NCBI RefSeq assembly: GCF_010093595.1
Contig: NW_022985448.1
Span: 623,470 to 687,469, forward strand
Direction: 5' to 3'
Source of the DNA: Mytilinidion resinicola
Taxonomy: Eukaryota > Ascomycota > Dothideomycetes > Mytilinidiales > Mytilinidiaceae
DNA: 64,000 bases
Positions 34,541 through 44,041 of this stretch are shown piece after piece. The notes under the pieces were generated by a model. The model saw only the letters and a program-made list of their open reading frames with translations. It was not told where the DNA came from and ran no database searches. A program made the position numbers and the translations under genes. How positions within the stretch are numbered: the first letter of the stretch is position 1; each line of letters opens with the position of its first letter.

Positions 34541-35005
34541 TTACGAAACGCGATTCATCCTCTGGAGAAATCGTTCAGCATCTCCCTAAAAAATTTGAAT
34601 CTCATAGCAGGACTCACCATCAATCGCCATCACAAAGTCAAGATTGCTCATCACATCCTTCCAGTCATCCACGCTATCAAACCACAACTCTTGCACGCCA
34701 TCATAGTCAAGCGTTGGTAAACCCGCGTCTTCCACTGCCTCTCTCAACTCTGGCGTGATATGATACTGTTGTCACGATTAACTCCATCCTCATCTAGGCG
34801 GTTAAATAGGGCCAGAGAGGCTGGGTTGATTGCATACTTGGTTGTATCTGCGGATATTTTCTCTGAAAACCTCGTTTTGCATTAAGACCTGAGCATTCTT
34901 CTCGGTCCACCACCGATGGAACTCCTCGTGGGTGCAGTCAGGTGAGCGTGTTATGTAAACAGTGACTTTTACGTATTTCGGAGGTTGCGAAGAAGCAGAG
35001 GCCAT
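34541..35005 (-). CDS. EthD-domain protein
   Basis: Exons (minus order) 35005-34838, 34765-34618 and 34581-34541 give 118 residues, a normal size for a single EthD (dimeric alpha-beta barrel) domain. Visible are KVTVYITRSPDCTHEEFHRW, IRRYNQYHITPELREAVEDA (made by splicing a 72-nt intron) and VQELWFDSVDDWKDVMSNLD. The third exon supplies DAERFLQRMNRVS, like the DEERF endings of relatives. It needs a 36-nt intron with a GAG acceptor, so it is less certain. Without it the protein ends at MAIDGESCYEIQIF. Fungal members are often linked to secondary-metabolite or ether-degradation clusters, but no such cluster is present here. Confidence 0.75.
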
Positions 35006-35778
35006 TTCTTTTTACTGTGAATTTGTAAGTCTATTGTGAAGGTTTCATGCAGGAGGCAGGAGGTAGGAGATGATGGTGGGAAAAAGCCCCGCCATGGGCG
35101 GTGAGTGGACGGAAATACGAGCAGATCCTGTCTTCCATGTACCTAGCACTTGAGGTGGCATGCCGATAATTTAGTCGGAACACTAGGACATCACCTGGCT
35201 AGTGTCACCTGCGACACGTATAAAGCGGGCGTGTAAAGCTTGGGGCTGTGATAACCTCTGTGATTCGGCTGAGAGAGAAAAAACACAGGGCCAAGCAGAG
35301 GCGGAGTGTAGAAGTAAAAGGTGTGGTTGAAATAGCTGGTACCTTGCACTACGATGCGCGGGGCAGCCTCACTTTTCTCTTCAACTTACTACCTCCTATT
35401 CGATCAAAGCAGCTCCGTGCCAACACCTACATATCCATATTAATTCGTACATCACGTGCTTGCCCGTGACACAGCTCCATTTTAAAGACCTGGCTCTGTG
35501 TGTGTTTTATGGGCCTGCCTCCCAGAAGCTCCAGCGAGTTATCCCTAGGCGAGCAAGGAAAATAAAACACAAGTCGTCTGTCCGTACACAACCACAAAGT
35601 AGGGTTAGCAGCAACGATGACGTATTGTTGACATTGATTGGGGGCCGAATTCAGGCAACCTCTAAATTTCTTGATTCAATTTCCTTGATGCATTCACGTT
35701 TTTCTCTTTCTAGAGAATTAATCTTTTCTAGTCATCCCACATTTGATTCTGCTCCAAGTCTTTCCCTATGCGATTTCA
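35006..35778. other. Divergent promoter region, 0.77 kb
   Basis: It lies between two start codons on opposite strands. A CACGTG core is at about 35454. No gene recognised. Confidence 0.5.
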
Positions 35779-37197
35779 ATGAAAGAAAAAGTGGACAACA
35801 CCGACAACCCTGAACGCGACCATGAGAACACCACTCTCGGAAACTCTGACGAGTCAAGCACCGAGCAACATGATGCAGAGAAGCCCATCGATCAGAGTGA
35901 CGATGAGGAGAAGGGCAAAGAAGACATAGCACGCCGCTCCACACGTCCAGACGTGTTTTTCTCCTTTGGGCCAAACCGGTCGTATTTTATATACACAAAC
36001 CCAAGGTCGCAATAGTATGTTTTCCTGCTTTCAGACTGCCATGGGTGGCCTTCATCTTATTCTGTCACCAATGCAGCTGGGGAAATACGGCTGTGGTCAA
36101 GGCTATACCAGACACATGGCATTCGCTCTACGCTGCCTCGATAGCCCCCGAAGGCGACTTGCTCATAGCCTGCCAAGACGAGCACCTTTCGCCAGCTTGG
36201 ACGTGGATCAACGCTCCAGAGCAAGGTAAGGCTCTCTTATTCTCGGCCCTAGCTTTAGCATATCCCAGATAATTGATTGGCAGCTAGTAATCGCGACTAG
36301 CGCAGCAGAGCAATGTCAGTAGCATTCCCTTCCCGCCTTGGGCAGTTCTAATTTGAGTTAGGGATGAAGCACAGGACTGTATACAAACAGCTATTCGATA
36401 AAATCGCATCATCCGACGCTGGCTCCCTAGAAACACTCCGCAACATATCCGTAACCATTGGTCCCAAGGGCAGTTACTTTGCAAAATCATCATCTGGCAC
36501 GCTGCAACACAACCTCCCAGCTGACCTCGCGTCCGAGATCCAAACCAAAAAGACCGCCAACCCACCCATCGAGCCTACGCAAGTCGCTCTCGGCATCGCC
36601 GGCACCTGGATCGCGCTGTGGTCCGACACCAGCTGCACGTACAACGTCGGCACCTATGCTCGCCTAGAAGAGAACCTCCGCGACACGACCATGGGCCCGG
36701 TTGTCTTCGCGGCCCTGAGCGCGCACGACGCAGAGCATTTCTTCCTCGTGTATGGAAACGGGACAATAGGGTACTGTGTTCCGGCCACAGACTCGGATTA
36801 CATATGCCACGCTACGAACGCGTACATGCAATCCCGCGCCCGCCAGGATGGCACGACGTTCCAGTTCAAGCAGTGGCATTCGAAGAGCACGACGCAGATG
36901 ACGATTTCGCCGGCGACTAAGTTTGATTATCCGGCTTATCTTGGCAAGGCTGAAGCGGCTCCGCGTGCGTGGAGTCAGATGGTGCAGTCCCGCTTATCTA
37001 GCATCGAGACCGGTACGATGAGGAGACTGGAGATGTATAAGCTGGGTAGGAGAGAGAACATGGTCGCGATGGGGTCGGCCGCCGTCAGTACGGCTGCGGT
37101 CTGTCGAGCGTTGCGCTTCTCTGGTAGCGCTACTCTCGTGGCCGCGGGAGCGGCAGCAGGTGGGACGGGCGCGTTGTGCTTATGGTTACAGAAATAA
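35779..37197 (+). CDS. Uncharacterised fungal protein with FGPxGSYF-type repeats and a C-terminal membrane segment
   Basis: Exons 35779-36014, 36077-36225 and 36362-37197 give 406 residues. I do not recognise a named function. After an acidic 50-residue lead, related short motifs recur: FFSFGPNRSYFIYT, AASIAPEGDLLIA, SVTIGPKGSYFAKS, ALGIAGTWIALWSD and AALSAHDAEHFFLVYGNG. The spacing suggests a beta-propeller-like repeat fold. Residues about 365-405 are hydrophobic (AAVSTAAVCRALRF, LVAAGAAAGGTGALCLWL), possibly a tail anchor. The first intron (62 nt, ending GCAG) restores NPRSQYWGNTAV; a nearer TTTCAG would leave an intron too short and create a stop. The 136-nt second intron could hide a small exon. 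Confidence 0.7.
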
Positions 37198-37581
37198 CGA
37201 GGGAGAATGAGAGATGATGACTAGTTTCGAAGAGAGAAAAGTTACTGGTTTACAGAAATGTTCGTGGTGCGCGCTGTAGCTAATAATTTATGCAAAGCAA
37301 GAAACACTTTGCGAAGAGGTAGACTCACTTTCAGCTTTTCTTATGCTCTAGCTAAGAACCTGATCTTGGCATAGTGTGATGATTGAGGTACCCCATGAAA
37401 TTGCAAGGACCCGCCTAAACTTATGTCTTGATACTGTAGATGTCGACGCTCTCTGTTGCATGCTTTCGCCCGAACTTGTGCTCTCCAAGCATTGCCATTG
37501 TGAATTGAAGATATCGAAAATAGTCTTCTGGAAAGGCACATTCCGTAGTCATACGGGACACAGAAGACCTACTAGCTTCCA
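37198..37581. other. Intergenic, 0.38 kb, convergent 3' ends
   Basis: Short frames only; nothing recognised. Confidence 0.5.
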
Positions 37582-38610
37582 CTACCTAGACGCCTCAACA
37601 CTATCGCCAAGCAATGACCTGCGCAGATGCTTCACCTGACGATGCCATTTCCCGAAATCCATCCCCAGAGCAGCATGTATCTCCTCCAAACTCTTGACCA
37701 TCCTCTCGACTCCCCGGACCACCGCCTCCTTCTGCTCCCCATTAAGCTGCGCCCGCCGTCCCGACTCCCCCCAAAGCGGCCCAAGCGTCTGTCGCAGAAC
37801 CTCATCCACATCATCTGCCCCAAAACGGTTTACCGCGAGCGGGCCCCAGTAATGAAACTTCTCCATCGCAATGTAATACTTGAATTCCATGTCCCTGAGC
37901 GGTGGCTGCGAAATGAACCTAAACCAAGTGACCAAGGACCCAAGTCTAAGAAACCTGCCTCGATTGGGCGGCGAGACCTCGTAGATGTTCCCAATATTCC
38001 GGGTCACAGCCCAAGCGTACTTTTCATTAGTCACGACGGGCGAGTACGCGCTCGGATGTACCCCCACGGTAAAGTTTGGATTCCGCGATACTGCAGCGCG
38101 TTGAAGCGGCGTCAGGTGGCGGAACCAGGCCATGACGTGGAAGTAGTCGTTGTGGGCGGCGTAGGTGCTGATGTGGGCTCGGCGGTAGAACTCATATGAG
38201 ACTTCGTAGCGGATGCGGCGGCAGACGTGGGCAAGCGATAACACGGTGAGAGTGCGGCCGGGGCGCCATTGGCGGCTGCGATAGTGGCGGTCGATGTAGT
38301 GATCGAGCTCAGGCTCGATGACGAAGTCGTAGACCATGGTGCGGAGTTCGGCGGGTAGGCGAGCGAGATGGCACACTTGACCAGGTGCGCTTTTGATGGG
38401 AGCGTCGCTGGGTGGTGTCCGGAAGTGCATAGGGATGCGGTGAGGATTTGAAGAACGACTTGGCGTGCTCGGGTCCTTGAGAGTTGAGTTGGCTGTAGCT
38501 GTAGATGCTACTGGACTCTTGCGTGAGCTTTTCGAAGCAGATGCAACTGTAGGACGAGCATAGGAAGGAGGCGATATTCGCCTTCTCGGTGTGCATGGAG
38601 TCGTATCCAT
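37582..38610 (-). CDS. Uncharacterised fungal protein with F-box-like leucine/proline motif
   Basis: A single exon of 342 residues from the ATG at 38608-38610. The open frame runs 24 bases further upstream but without ATG. The N-terminal 85 residues are Ser/Pro/Thr-rich and disordered. The sequence LARLPAELRTMVYDFVIEP (about 92) matches the LPxELRxxIYxxV signature of a very large family of fungal hypothetical proteins related to F-box domains. TVLSLAHVCRRIRYEVSYEF follows, typical of the same family. The C-terminus has charged helices. No enzymatic motif is seen. Confidence 0.7.
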   Translation of the reverse strand: MDTTPCTPRRRISPPSYARPTVASASKSSRKSPVASTATANSTLKDPSTPSRSSNPHRIPMHFRTPPSDAPIKSAPGQVCHLARLPAELRTMVYDFVIEPELDHYIDRHYRSRQWRPGRTLTVLSLAHVCRRIRYEVSYEFYRRAHISTYAAHNDYFHVMAWFRHLTPLQRAAVSRNPNFTVGVHPSAYSPVVTNEKYAWAVTRNIGNIYEVSPPNRGRFLRLGSLVTWFRFISQPPLRDMEFKYYIAMEKFHYWGPLAVNRFGADDVDEVLRQTLGPLWGESGRRAQLNGEQKEAVVRGVERMVKSLEEIHAALGMDFGKWHRQVKHLRRSLLGDSVEASR

Positions 38611-39451
38611 CGCGCCGTTTGGATGATGAAACAACTTGCGTTTGATGCTCTAGATGAATTTAGAAGCCTGCGATGACATTGTGAGAGTCTGAGTGGCATG
38701 AGTGTGTAAAGATTGTGAAGACAGACGATTGGGGCTGCGCGTTAATGATGAATGACTGGAACGAGGGCGCTTGAAAGCTACGATGGAATAACAGAATGGT
38801 CAAAGCGAGCCATGATGACATTCGAGACGACGAACACTGGCATACCTGGAAGCCCAAGGCTTGCTAATTCTGGAGACTACTGATGGCTGCTCGTGTCAGA
38901 CTCTTGCGGGTCGTGTTAATCTAGATAGCCAAGTCATTCGGACGGGAGCGTAGTGAAGGAGGCTGAGGAGGTTGAAGACTGGGCAGCTGCAGGGCTGTCT
39001 TAGTGAACACTAAGCTAGTCCTGAAGTGGCAGTCCACGAATCTGTAATATATTTCTAGGCCAATCTCTGTACACCAGTTTGACACCGCTTGAAGTCATCT
39101 GGTACATCATGAATAACTGTAAACTGACAGTCTTGACAAGCGTGATAGCTTGGCGCCGGGCCACCTCAAACGGTGGTGGACTGCCACTTTACGTTCAACG
39201 GAGCCTGACCAGGCCAAATATGCATCATGGAAAGTCATTTCTTCATTCTAGCATTCCACTAGTCATTATTCTTGCAGGCAAAACATGCTGATAGGCAACA
39301 AGTCCCACAAAGCATTTCCACCACATACCAGCCGCTGGCAATCGACCATGTACAAAGAGCACATTCAAGAGACCACAACTCCAAGGACAGAACCATCCTG
39401 CAGGTATCAAAAATCCAGAACTCCGGAAATGATGGGACAACAGAGCGGTCT
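38611..39451. other. Intergenic, 0.84 kb
   Basis: Short overlapping frames on both strands, none with a recognisable product. Confidence 0.5.
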
Positions 39452-40182
39452 TCATCTCTTCGCTTCACCGAAGCCGTAGATCGGCGAGCCGAGTCGGTTC
39501 AGCACGAAGATCACATCAGTCACGCAGACTGTCTTTCTTCCGCATACTTCTGTCACGGCTGTGATTTCTTTGAGAAGCTGGAGAGATAGGCATTAGAATT
39601 GCAATCTTAGCGAGTTAGGAGGCTGTGCTTACCTTTTCAAGGCGAGCACGGAGAGCCGCGCGTGTCTCGTCATAGATATTAGCGGAGATCCGCTTGACGC
39701 CGCCGCGACGTGCGAGACGTCTATAATATGACCGAGTCAGTATGAAGGAGCGTAAAAGTAACGCCTTCGAAACCAAGATGGGTCGAAAATGCGCAACATC
39801 CGTGGAGTCCAACAAAATGGTGACTCAATGCGGCAAACGAAGATGTGAACTCACCGAATGTCGCCTTTGGTGACCCCATAGAGGCTGTCCTTCAGTACGC
39901 GCCTGGTGCATCATTAGCAAATGTTCCATGATGTGGCTAGGACATGACGGCGGTTGTTGGATATTTGTTTACTCACCGGTGTCGCTTCACGGCCTTCCCT
40001 TTACCAAGACCCAGTCCCAGTCCTCCTCTGCCAGTAGCATTACCAGCTGTCGGCGTGGGCGTCGGTGTCGATTGTGAGCCTGAGCCTGAGCCATTCATGA
40101 ATCTCGAAACCGGATTGCTCCAGGTCGTCCACCTTCCGAACGTCGCGCCCTCCGGTCTGGGGGCTGTGGATAGTTTAGCCAT
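39452..40182 (-). CDS. Divergent histone H4 variant
   Basis: Exons (minus order) 40182-39977, 39902-39855, 39720-39633 and 39577-39452 give 155 residues, against 103 for normal H4. About 52 extra N-terminal residues (Ser/Thr/Pro/Gly-rich) precede an H4-like tail TGRGGLGLGLGKGKAVKRHR. The fold is then complete: VLKDSLYGVTKGDIRRLARR, GGVKRISANIYDETRAALRA, GRKTVCVTDVIFVLNRLGSP and IYGFGEAKR. The block RRLARRGGVKRISA is identical to canonical H4, but many other positions differ in what is normally one of the most invariant proteins. All four exons are needed, and every junction gives H4-like sequence. Filamentous fungi are known to carry an H4 variant gene (hH4v in Neurospora); this may be its orthologue. 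Confidence 0.92.
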
Positions 40183-40619
40183 GGAAGTCGAGCTCGCCAA
40201 TGGCAGTGGTTTGCCCGCACGGCTTCAAAGGAAGTGTAAAGGCTATCCGACCATGAGGTTGGTCGAAAGCGAGGGTGTGTTGTCGGCGGGGACACGCGGG
40301 AGCCTGAGGCGAAGGTGAGCTTGGACTTCCGAGAACGCCAAGGCATCGCGAAAGCACGAAAGCACATGATAGCGCGATATCTTTGTCCCCAGTGATATTG
40401 GCGGTGAATGCGGGATTGTGTACAGTCTTGACAAGAGACAGATGTGAGGGCAGACATCAAACATGTGCTGCAGTCGCCATGAGTTCCAACCATGGACCGC
40501 TCTACAAATGAACCTTGGTACATACAAACCTCGCAGTCTCTTCCCGCGCGCACAAAAAACCTTCGAGCACACACTGCATCTCCAAGCCACTTCAGCAAGA
40601 ACACACACGAAGCCACAAC
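40183..40619. other. Divergent promoter region, 0.44 kb
   Basis: It is shared by the H4 variant gene (minus) and the small membrane protein gene (plus). No clear motif recognised. Confidence 0.5.
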
Positions 40620-40844
40620 ATGGATCCTGAAGCGCCTCCAGCGTACAAATCCAACGACTCTCTACCACTCTACTATCCACCTCCATCTGACCCGGTGTCA
40701 AACGAACACAGCCGCATTCATTTACGACGCTGGTTCAGCGAAAGCTGCGGCTTCTACGCGTACTGTGTATGCGGCGTTCCCATGATAATAGTGCCTCTAA
40801 TCGTAGTCATCTGCGTCTCGATGATCCACGGGCCAAAGAACTAG
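40620..40844 (+). CDS. Small single-pass membrane protein with PPxY motif
   Basis: The frame encodes 74 residues. The first in-frame ATG (40620) starts MDPEAPPAYKSNDSLPLYYP, giving a PPAY motif, the type bound by WW domains of Rsp5/Nedd4 ubiquitin ligases. A cysteine-containing SCGFYAYCVCGVP stretch leads into one strong hydrophobic helix (MIIVPLIVVICVSMI), ending in HGPKN. The hydrophilic part precedes the helix, as in small Rsp5 adaptor-like proteins, but homology to any of these is not shown. The next start codon is 121 bp downstream. Short hypothetical genes like this are easily mispredicted; the ordered layout supports it. Confidence 0.55.
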   Translation: MDPEAPPAYKSNDSLPLYYPPPSDPVSNEHSRIHLRRWFSESCGFYAYCVCGVPMIIVPLIVVICVSMIHGPKN

Positions 40845-40965
40845 CACTCGTTCCCGTTTTAGCTCCAGTCTCGGCTCCACCTTCCACGCGCCTCCCACGC
40901 TCCCCTCTACAAATCTCCAACCACCAAAACACCACAACCCGCGCTCCCAACTACACCCTCCCACA

Positions 40966-41342
40966 ATGCCCGAAGTCGACAAGCGCCAAGCCGCGCGCGA
41001 AGTCATCGACATCCTCCACGAAATCGCAACTCTCCTTGTACGCTCTCCTTCCCCGCACTCTCTCTACGTCGCCCGCCAACTAACACCCACGCGCGGGCAA
41101 CCAGAACACACACCTCAACCGCCAACAACTCTCCTACTGCGTCTCGCTGATCGAAAACGGCGTCAACCCGGAAGCGCTGGCCGTACGTGTGCCCCCTTCC
41201 CTGGACATTAGCCATCGGCGAGCGTGTTTACGGGTTTCCGAGGACAACCAAAGCTGATGTGTGGATGCAGAAAGTGATCAAAGAACTGAGGATCCAATAC
41301 CCGGAGCCGGAGGAGGAGGAGGATGAGGAGGAGGAGGGGTAG
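40966..41342 (+). CDS. mzt1: Mzt1/MOZART1, gamma-tubulin complex recruitment factor
   Basis: Exons 40966-41037, 41105-41182 and 41271-41342 give 73 residues, the normal tiny size. MOZART1 binds the N-termini of gamma-tubulin complex proteins and is needed to place microtubule nucleation at spindle poles. The signature AREVIDILHEIATLLNTHLN, QQLSYCVSLIENGVNPEALA and KVIKELR is complete across the three exons. Both introns (67 and 88 nt) sit at codon boundaries. The Glu/Asp-rich tail (EPEEEEDEEEEG) varies between species. Confidence 0.93.
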
Positions 41343-41514
41343 GGTGGAACCTTGGCAGAAGGTTTCGGGAGTGAGGCGACTGGGGGGTCTACGGCGCATG
41401 TATAATGGGTTTGCGAGTGGTGGGGAGTGGATATGAGAAATGATACCCGAATAACGGCGTTTTGGGACCGGTTGTCATAATAATACGAATTGATTGCATC
41501 ACGGCGCAACATCG

Positions 41515-42030
41515 ATGCGAAAAGTTTGTGCGGCTCTTGCGGGCCACTGTCTAATTATTCACAGGTTTAGTTGCATAGTTCTATGCACTCTTACAAACGG
41601 ACGCCGCACGGCACAATCAATAGCTGAAGACTTCCATAGAATCGACTTACGCACTGACACCGACCTTAGTGGATTGGCTAAAGAAATCGGCGGTTTTATT
41701 TCTGCTGGAAGCAGGTACCGGAGCATCGCGAAGGACCTTGGCGGGCTTGGTGCCGTATTCTTTCTTCCTCACAATATAGGGGTTAGGGCGTAAGATTCAC
41801 AAAGACCCAATCGGCAGCATATGCTAATAATGTTCACAGATGGGAAGTCAATCTACCCAAGAGTGGTCCGGACTATAACACAGCAATTTAAAACCTTCAA
41901 CGCAACGGTATCCCAGAGGCGTCGACGCCTTATCATGCACTCGCCGAGAGGCTTATCAATATATGTACTGGTATGATTGAAAATACCCTAGGATTCAGCG
42001 TAGACGCTAATTTTATCAGGTCTTTCCGCT
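41515..42030 (+). pseudogene. Relic of a multi-exon gene of unknown family
   Basis: An open frame reads TDTDLSGLAKEIGGFISAGS, then YRSIAKDLGGLGAVFFLPHN. It appears to splice over a canonical intron (41791-41840, GTAAGA...GCTAATA...CACAG) into WEVNLPKSGPDYNTAI. A TAA follows. After it the same frame continues as protein-like sequence (NLQRNGIPEASTPYHALAER), so the TAA probably replaces CAA. Later there are more interruptions. No start codon or upstream exon was convincing. Confidence 0.45.
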
Positions 42031-42717
42031 AGTAGTGAGCAGAAAGCGATCGTGTGGGATCTTGAGACTCCAAAAAGTGGGATAGAAGAAGCCGAGAGGC
42101 CAAAGAAGCGCTCCAGACATCATCTGATCCAAGGTAGACTCTTCATCTGTTGAAATGAACGACCGCTGAGTGCTAGTAGGGGACAAGAGCTCGTCTAGTG
42201 CGCCGAGCGTTCCGGCGGAGCAGGCACTACCTGAAACAAACTTTCTCGCGCAAGTCCAACAACTGGCGAGTCCTGATTCCACGAAACAGCCAGGGAAGTG
42301 CGGTCACAAGACAAGATGGGCTGAACACGGATGTCCCTGGCTCTCAATCAAGCTCAGCACATAGAGTGGATGGCATGCGGCAGTACGCCCAAGCACATCT
42401 TGGTGCTCAACTGAATCTATTAAGTCAGGCAGTAGGAGGCGCGCTACCTTGTAAGTGCTGTTGATGAAAGCGCTGTTAAAAGCGGTGCTAACGCGGAGGA
42501 AGATGCATTTCAGCAGAATTGAGCTTTACCTGAAATGCGCGCATGTTAACAAGATGAATCTTCTTATCTGTTTAATTGAACGATTGTTAAACATTAGTAT
42601 AAGACAGTTTATATATCCAGAGGATCTCAATCCAGCGCAATAAATTTTACCTGCTAGCTAAGAAAACCCAGTTACTTCACAGGGCGAGTTGAGCATACAC
42701 ACTGTTGCACCAGTGGA

Positions 42718-42950
42718 TTCGCGCGATTTCTCACCGGACGACTTTGATATCCGCGGTTTCCTATCAGATGACAACTTTGATTCACGCGGTCTCCATCGCC
42801 CAGAGTACCTACTACTGGATAACTCTCATATACTCGGTTTCCTAATGGACAACTTTGATTCATCCACTCTCCAACAAGGGTAGCAACTGTGCTCCGTACA
42901 TTTTCCTACCAGCGGATGGCTTAGATTTACGCGGCCTCCTAGTGTGTGTA
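42718..42950. repeat. Degenerate short repeats around ACTTTGAT / CGCGGTTTCC
   Basis: At 42741, 42774, 42822 and 42852 a motif like ACTTTGATTCACGCGGTCTC recurs with 30-48-bp spacing and increasing decay. A further partial copy is near 42925. In one frame this reads as DNFDSRGL-type peptide repeats. Confidence 0.5.
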
Positions 42951-44041
42951 TGCAAACTCAGCGCCGCTGATGAATACAGAATGTTTGGGCGCACGGTAGA
43001 GTACCGTCCCTTTAGGAAAAAGATACAGACTTCTTCCCATCGCTAACGTATGGTGCAGAATCCTCCGGAGCCCTAACACTAACACGTAACTGCGCATGCT
43101 TGCCACCCAACCATCCTCCTGGAAGAGAATCCCTCGGGCCTTGCTACGCCGTAGAGCTTTTCTCCCTGCTCTATTATAAGCACTAGATAGATAGTTGCTC
43201 GGTAATAGTGCTCACGATTGTGATTCCCTTCCCTAGTTCGTCGCACAGAGGGATTACTAAGATTTCCCAGCCCAGGACTATCGCACTCGTCAAAGTAGTG
43301 TGCCCGTCTGGCTTGAAGTGTCCGTTTTTCGCAAGCCACACACCCGCGTTTGCTATCATCTCCCGTGCCTCTTTGCTAGGCACCAACTTCTCCAGATTGT
43401 CCGGCATTGTGGGAAAAGAAGGTGTTCGAAGGCGGTGAAAGATGTTGTGCCTAGGAGCGCTTGTGTTTACTGCCACACCTGAAAAGAGCAGTCTGTTAGC
43501 GGTATCCTTAATGCGGAGATGTTCCAATGCCTTACAAACATGCTTCTTCAAGTATTGGGAATGCAAGATATGTCGTTGCCCAGTTGGCTGGGTGTTTCGG
43601 CTGGTTGTTTGGTGGGGTTGAGGCAAGTCTTATCATGTAACTTGTACGCAGGGGCTCATTCAAACGTCTCGTGCCCTTCCTTTTTGACGCGTAGATACGT
43701 GAAACCTACGAATAAGGTCTTTCTCAGGCCCCTGCACTGTAGTGGGGTCCGGTGGCTTTACGGACGTTGTGTGCTGGAAGGGCTCGGCAAGGAGATGTCG
43801 TACTTCTCAAGGCTGAATCCTTCGTCCGGCTTCCCGTGGTTGTGACGGTTAGTGCGGAGTCACTTGATGTGGCAATGCTGGGTGCACTATTTCATATTCG
43901 TTCAATCGTAGTACTGTCCGAGCTGGACCAAGTTTCTCGAAGAGGATAGATTCACGACGGCATAGAGATGCGGCCCAAGCAACTCTCTATTGAAGCTCCG
44001 CTCTACATCTCCCAGACCCTCTATTATCCATCTAACACTCT

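Larger units (their letters stand above)
41343..44041. other. Gene-poor interval, 2.7 kb
   Basis: It contains a probable gene relic (41515-42030), degenerate short repeats (42718-42950) and a 74-codon reverse frame at 43183-43407 starting MPDNLEKLVPSKEAREMIAN, whose status I cannot decide. No intact recognisable gene. Confidence 0.5.

Noticed and set aside
43183..43407. 74-codon reverse frame starting MPDNLEKLVPSKEAREMIAN
   Set aside because: Protein-like but with no recognised relative and no convincing neighbouring exons. Evidence is insufficient to call a gene.
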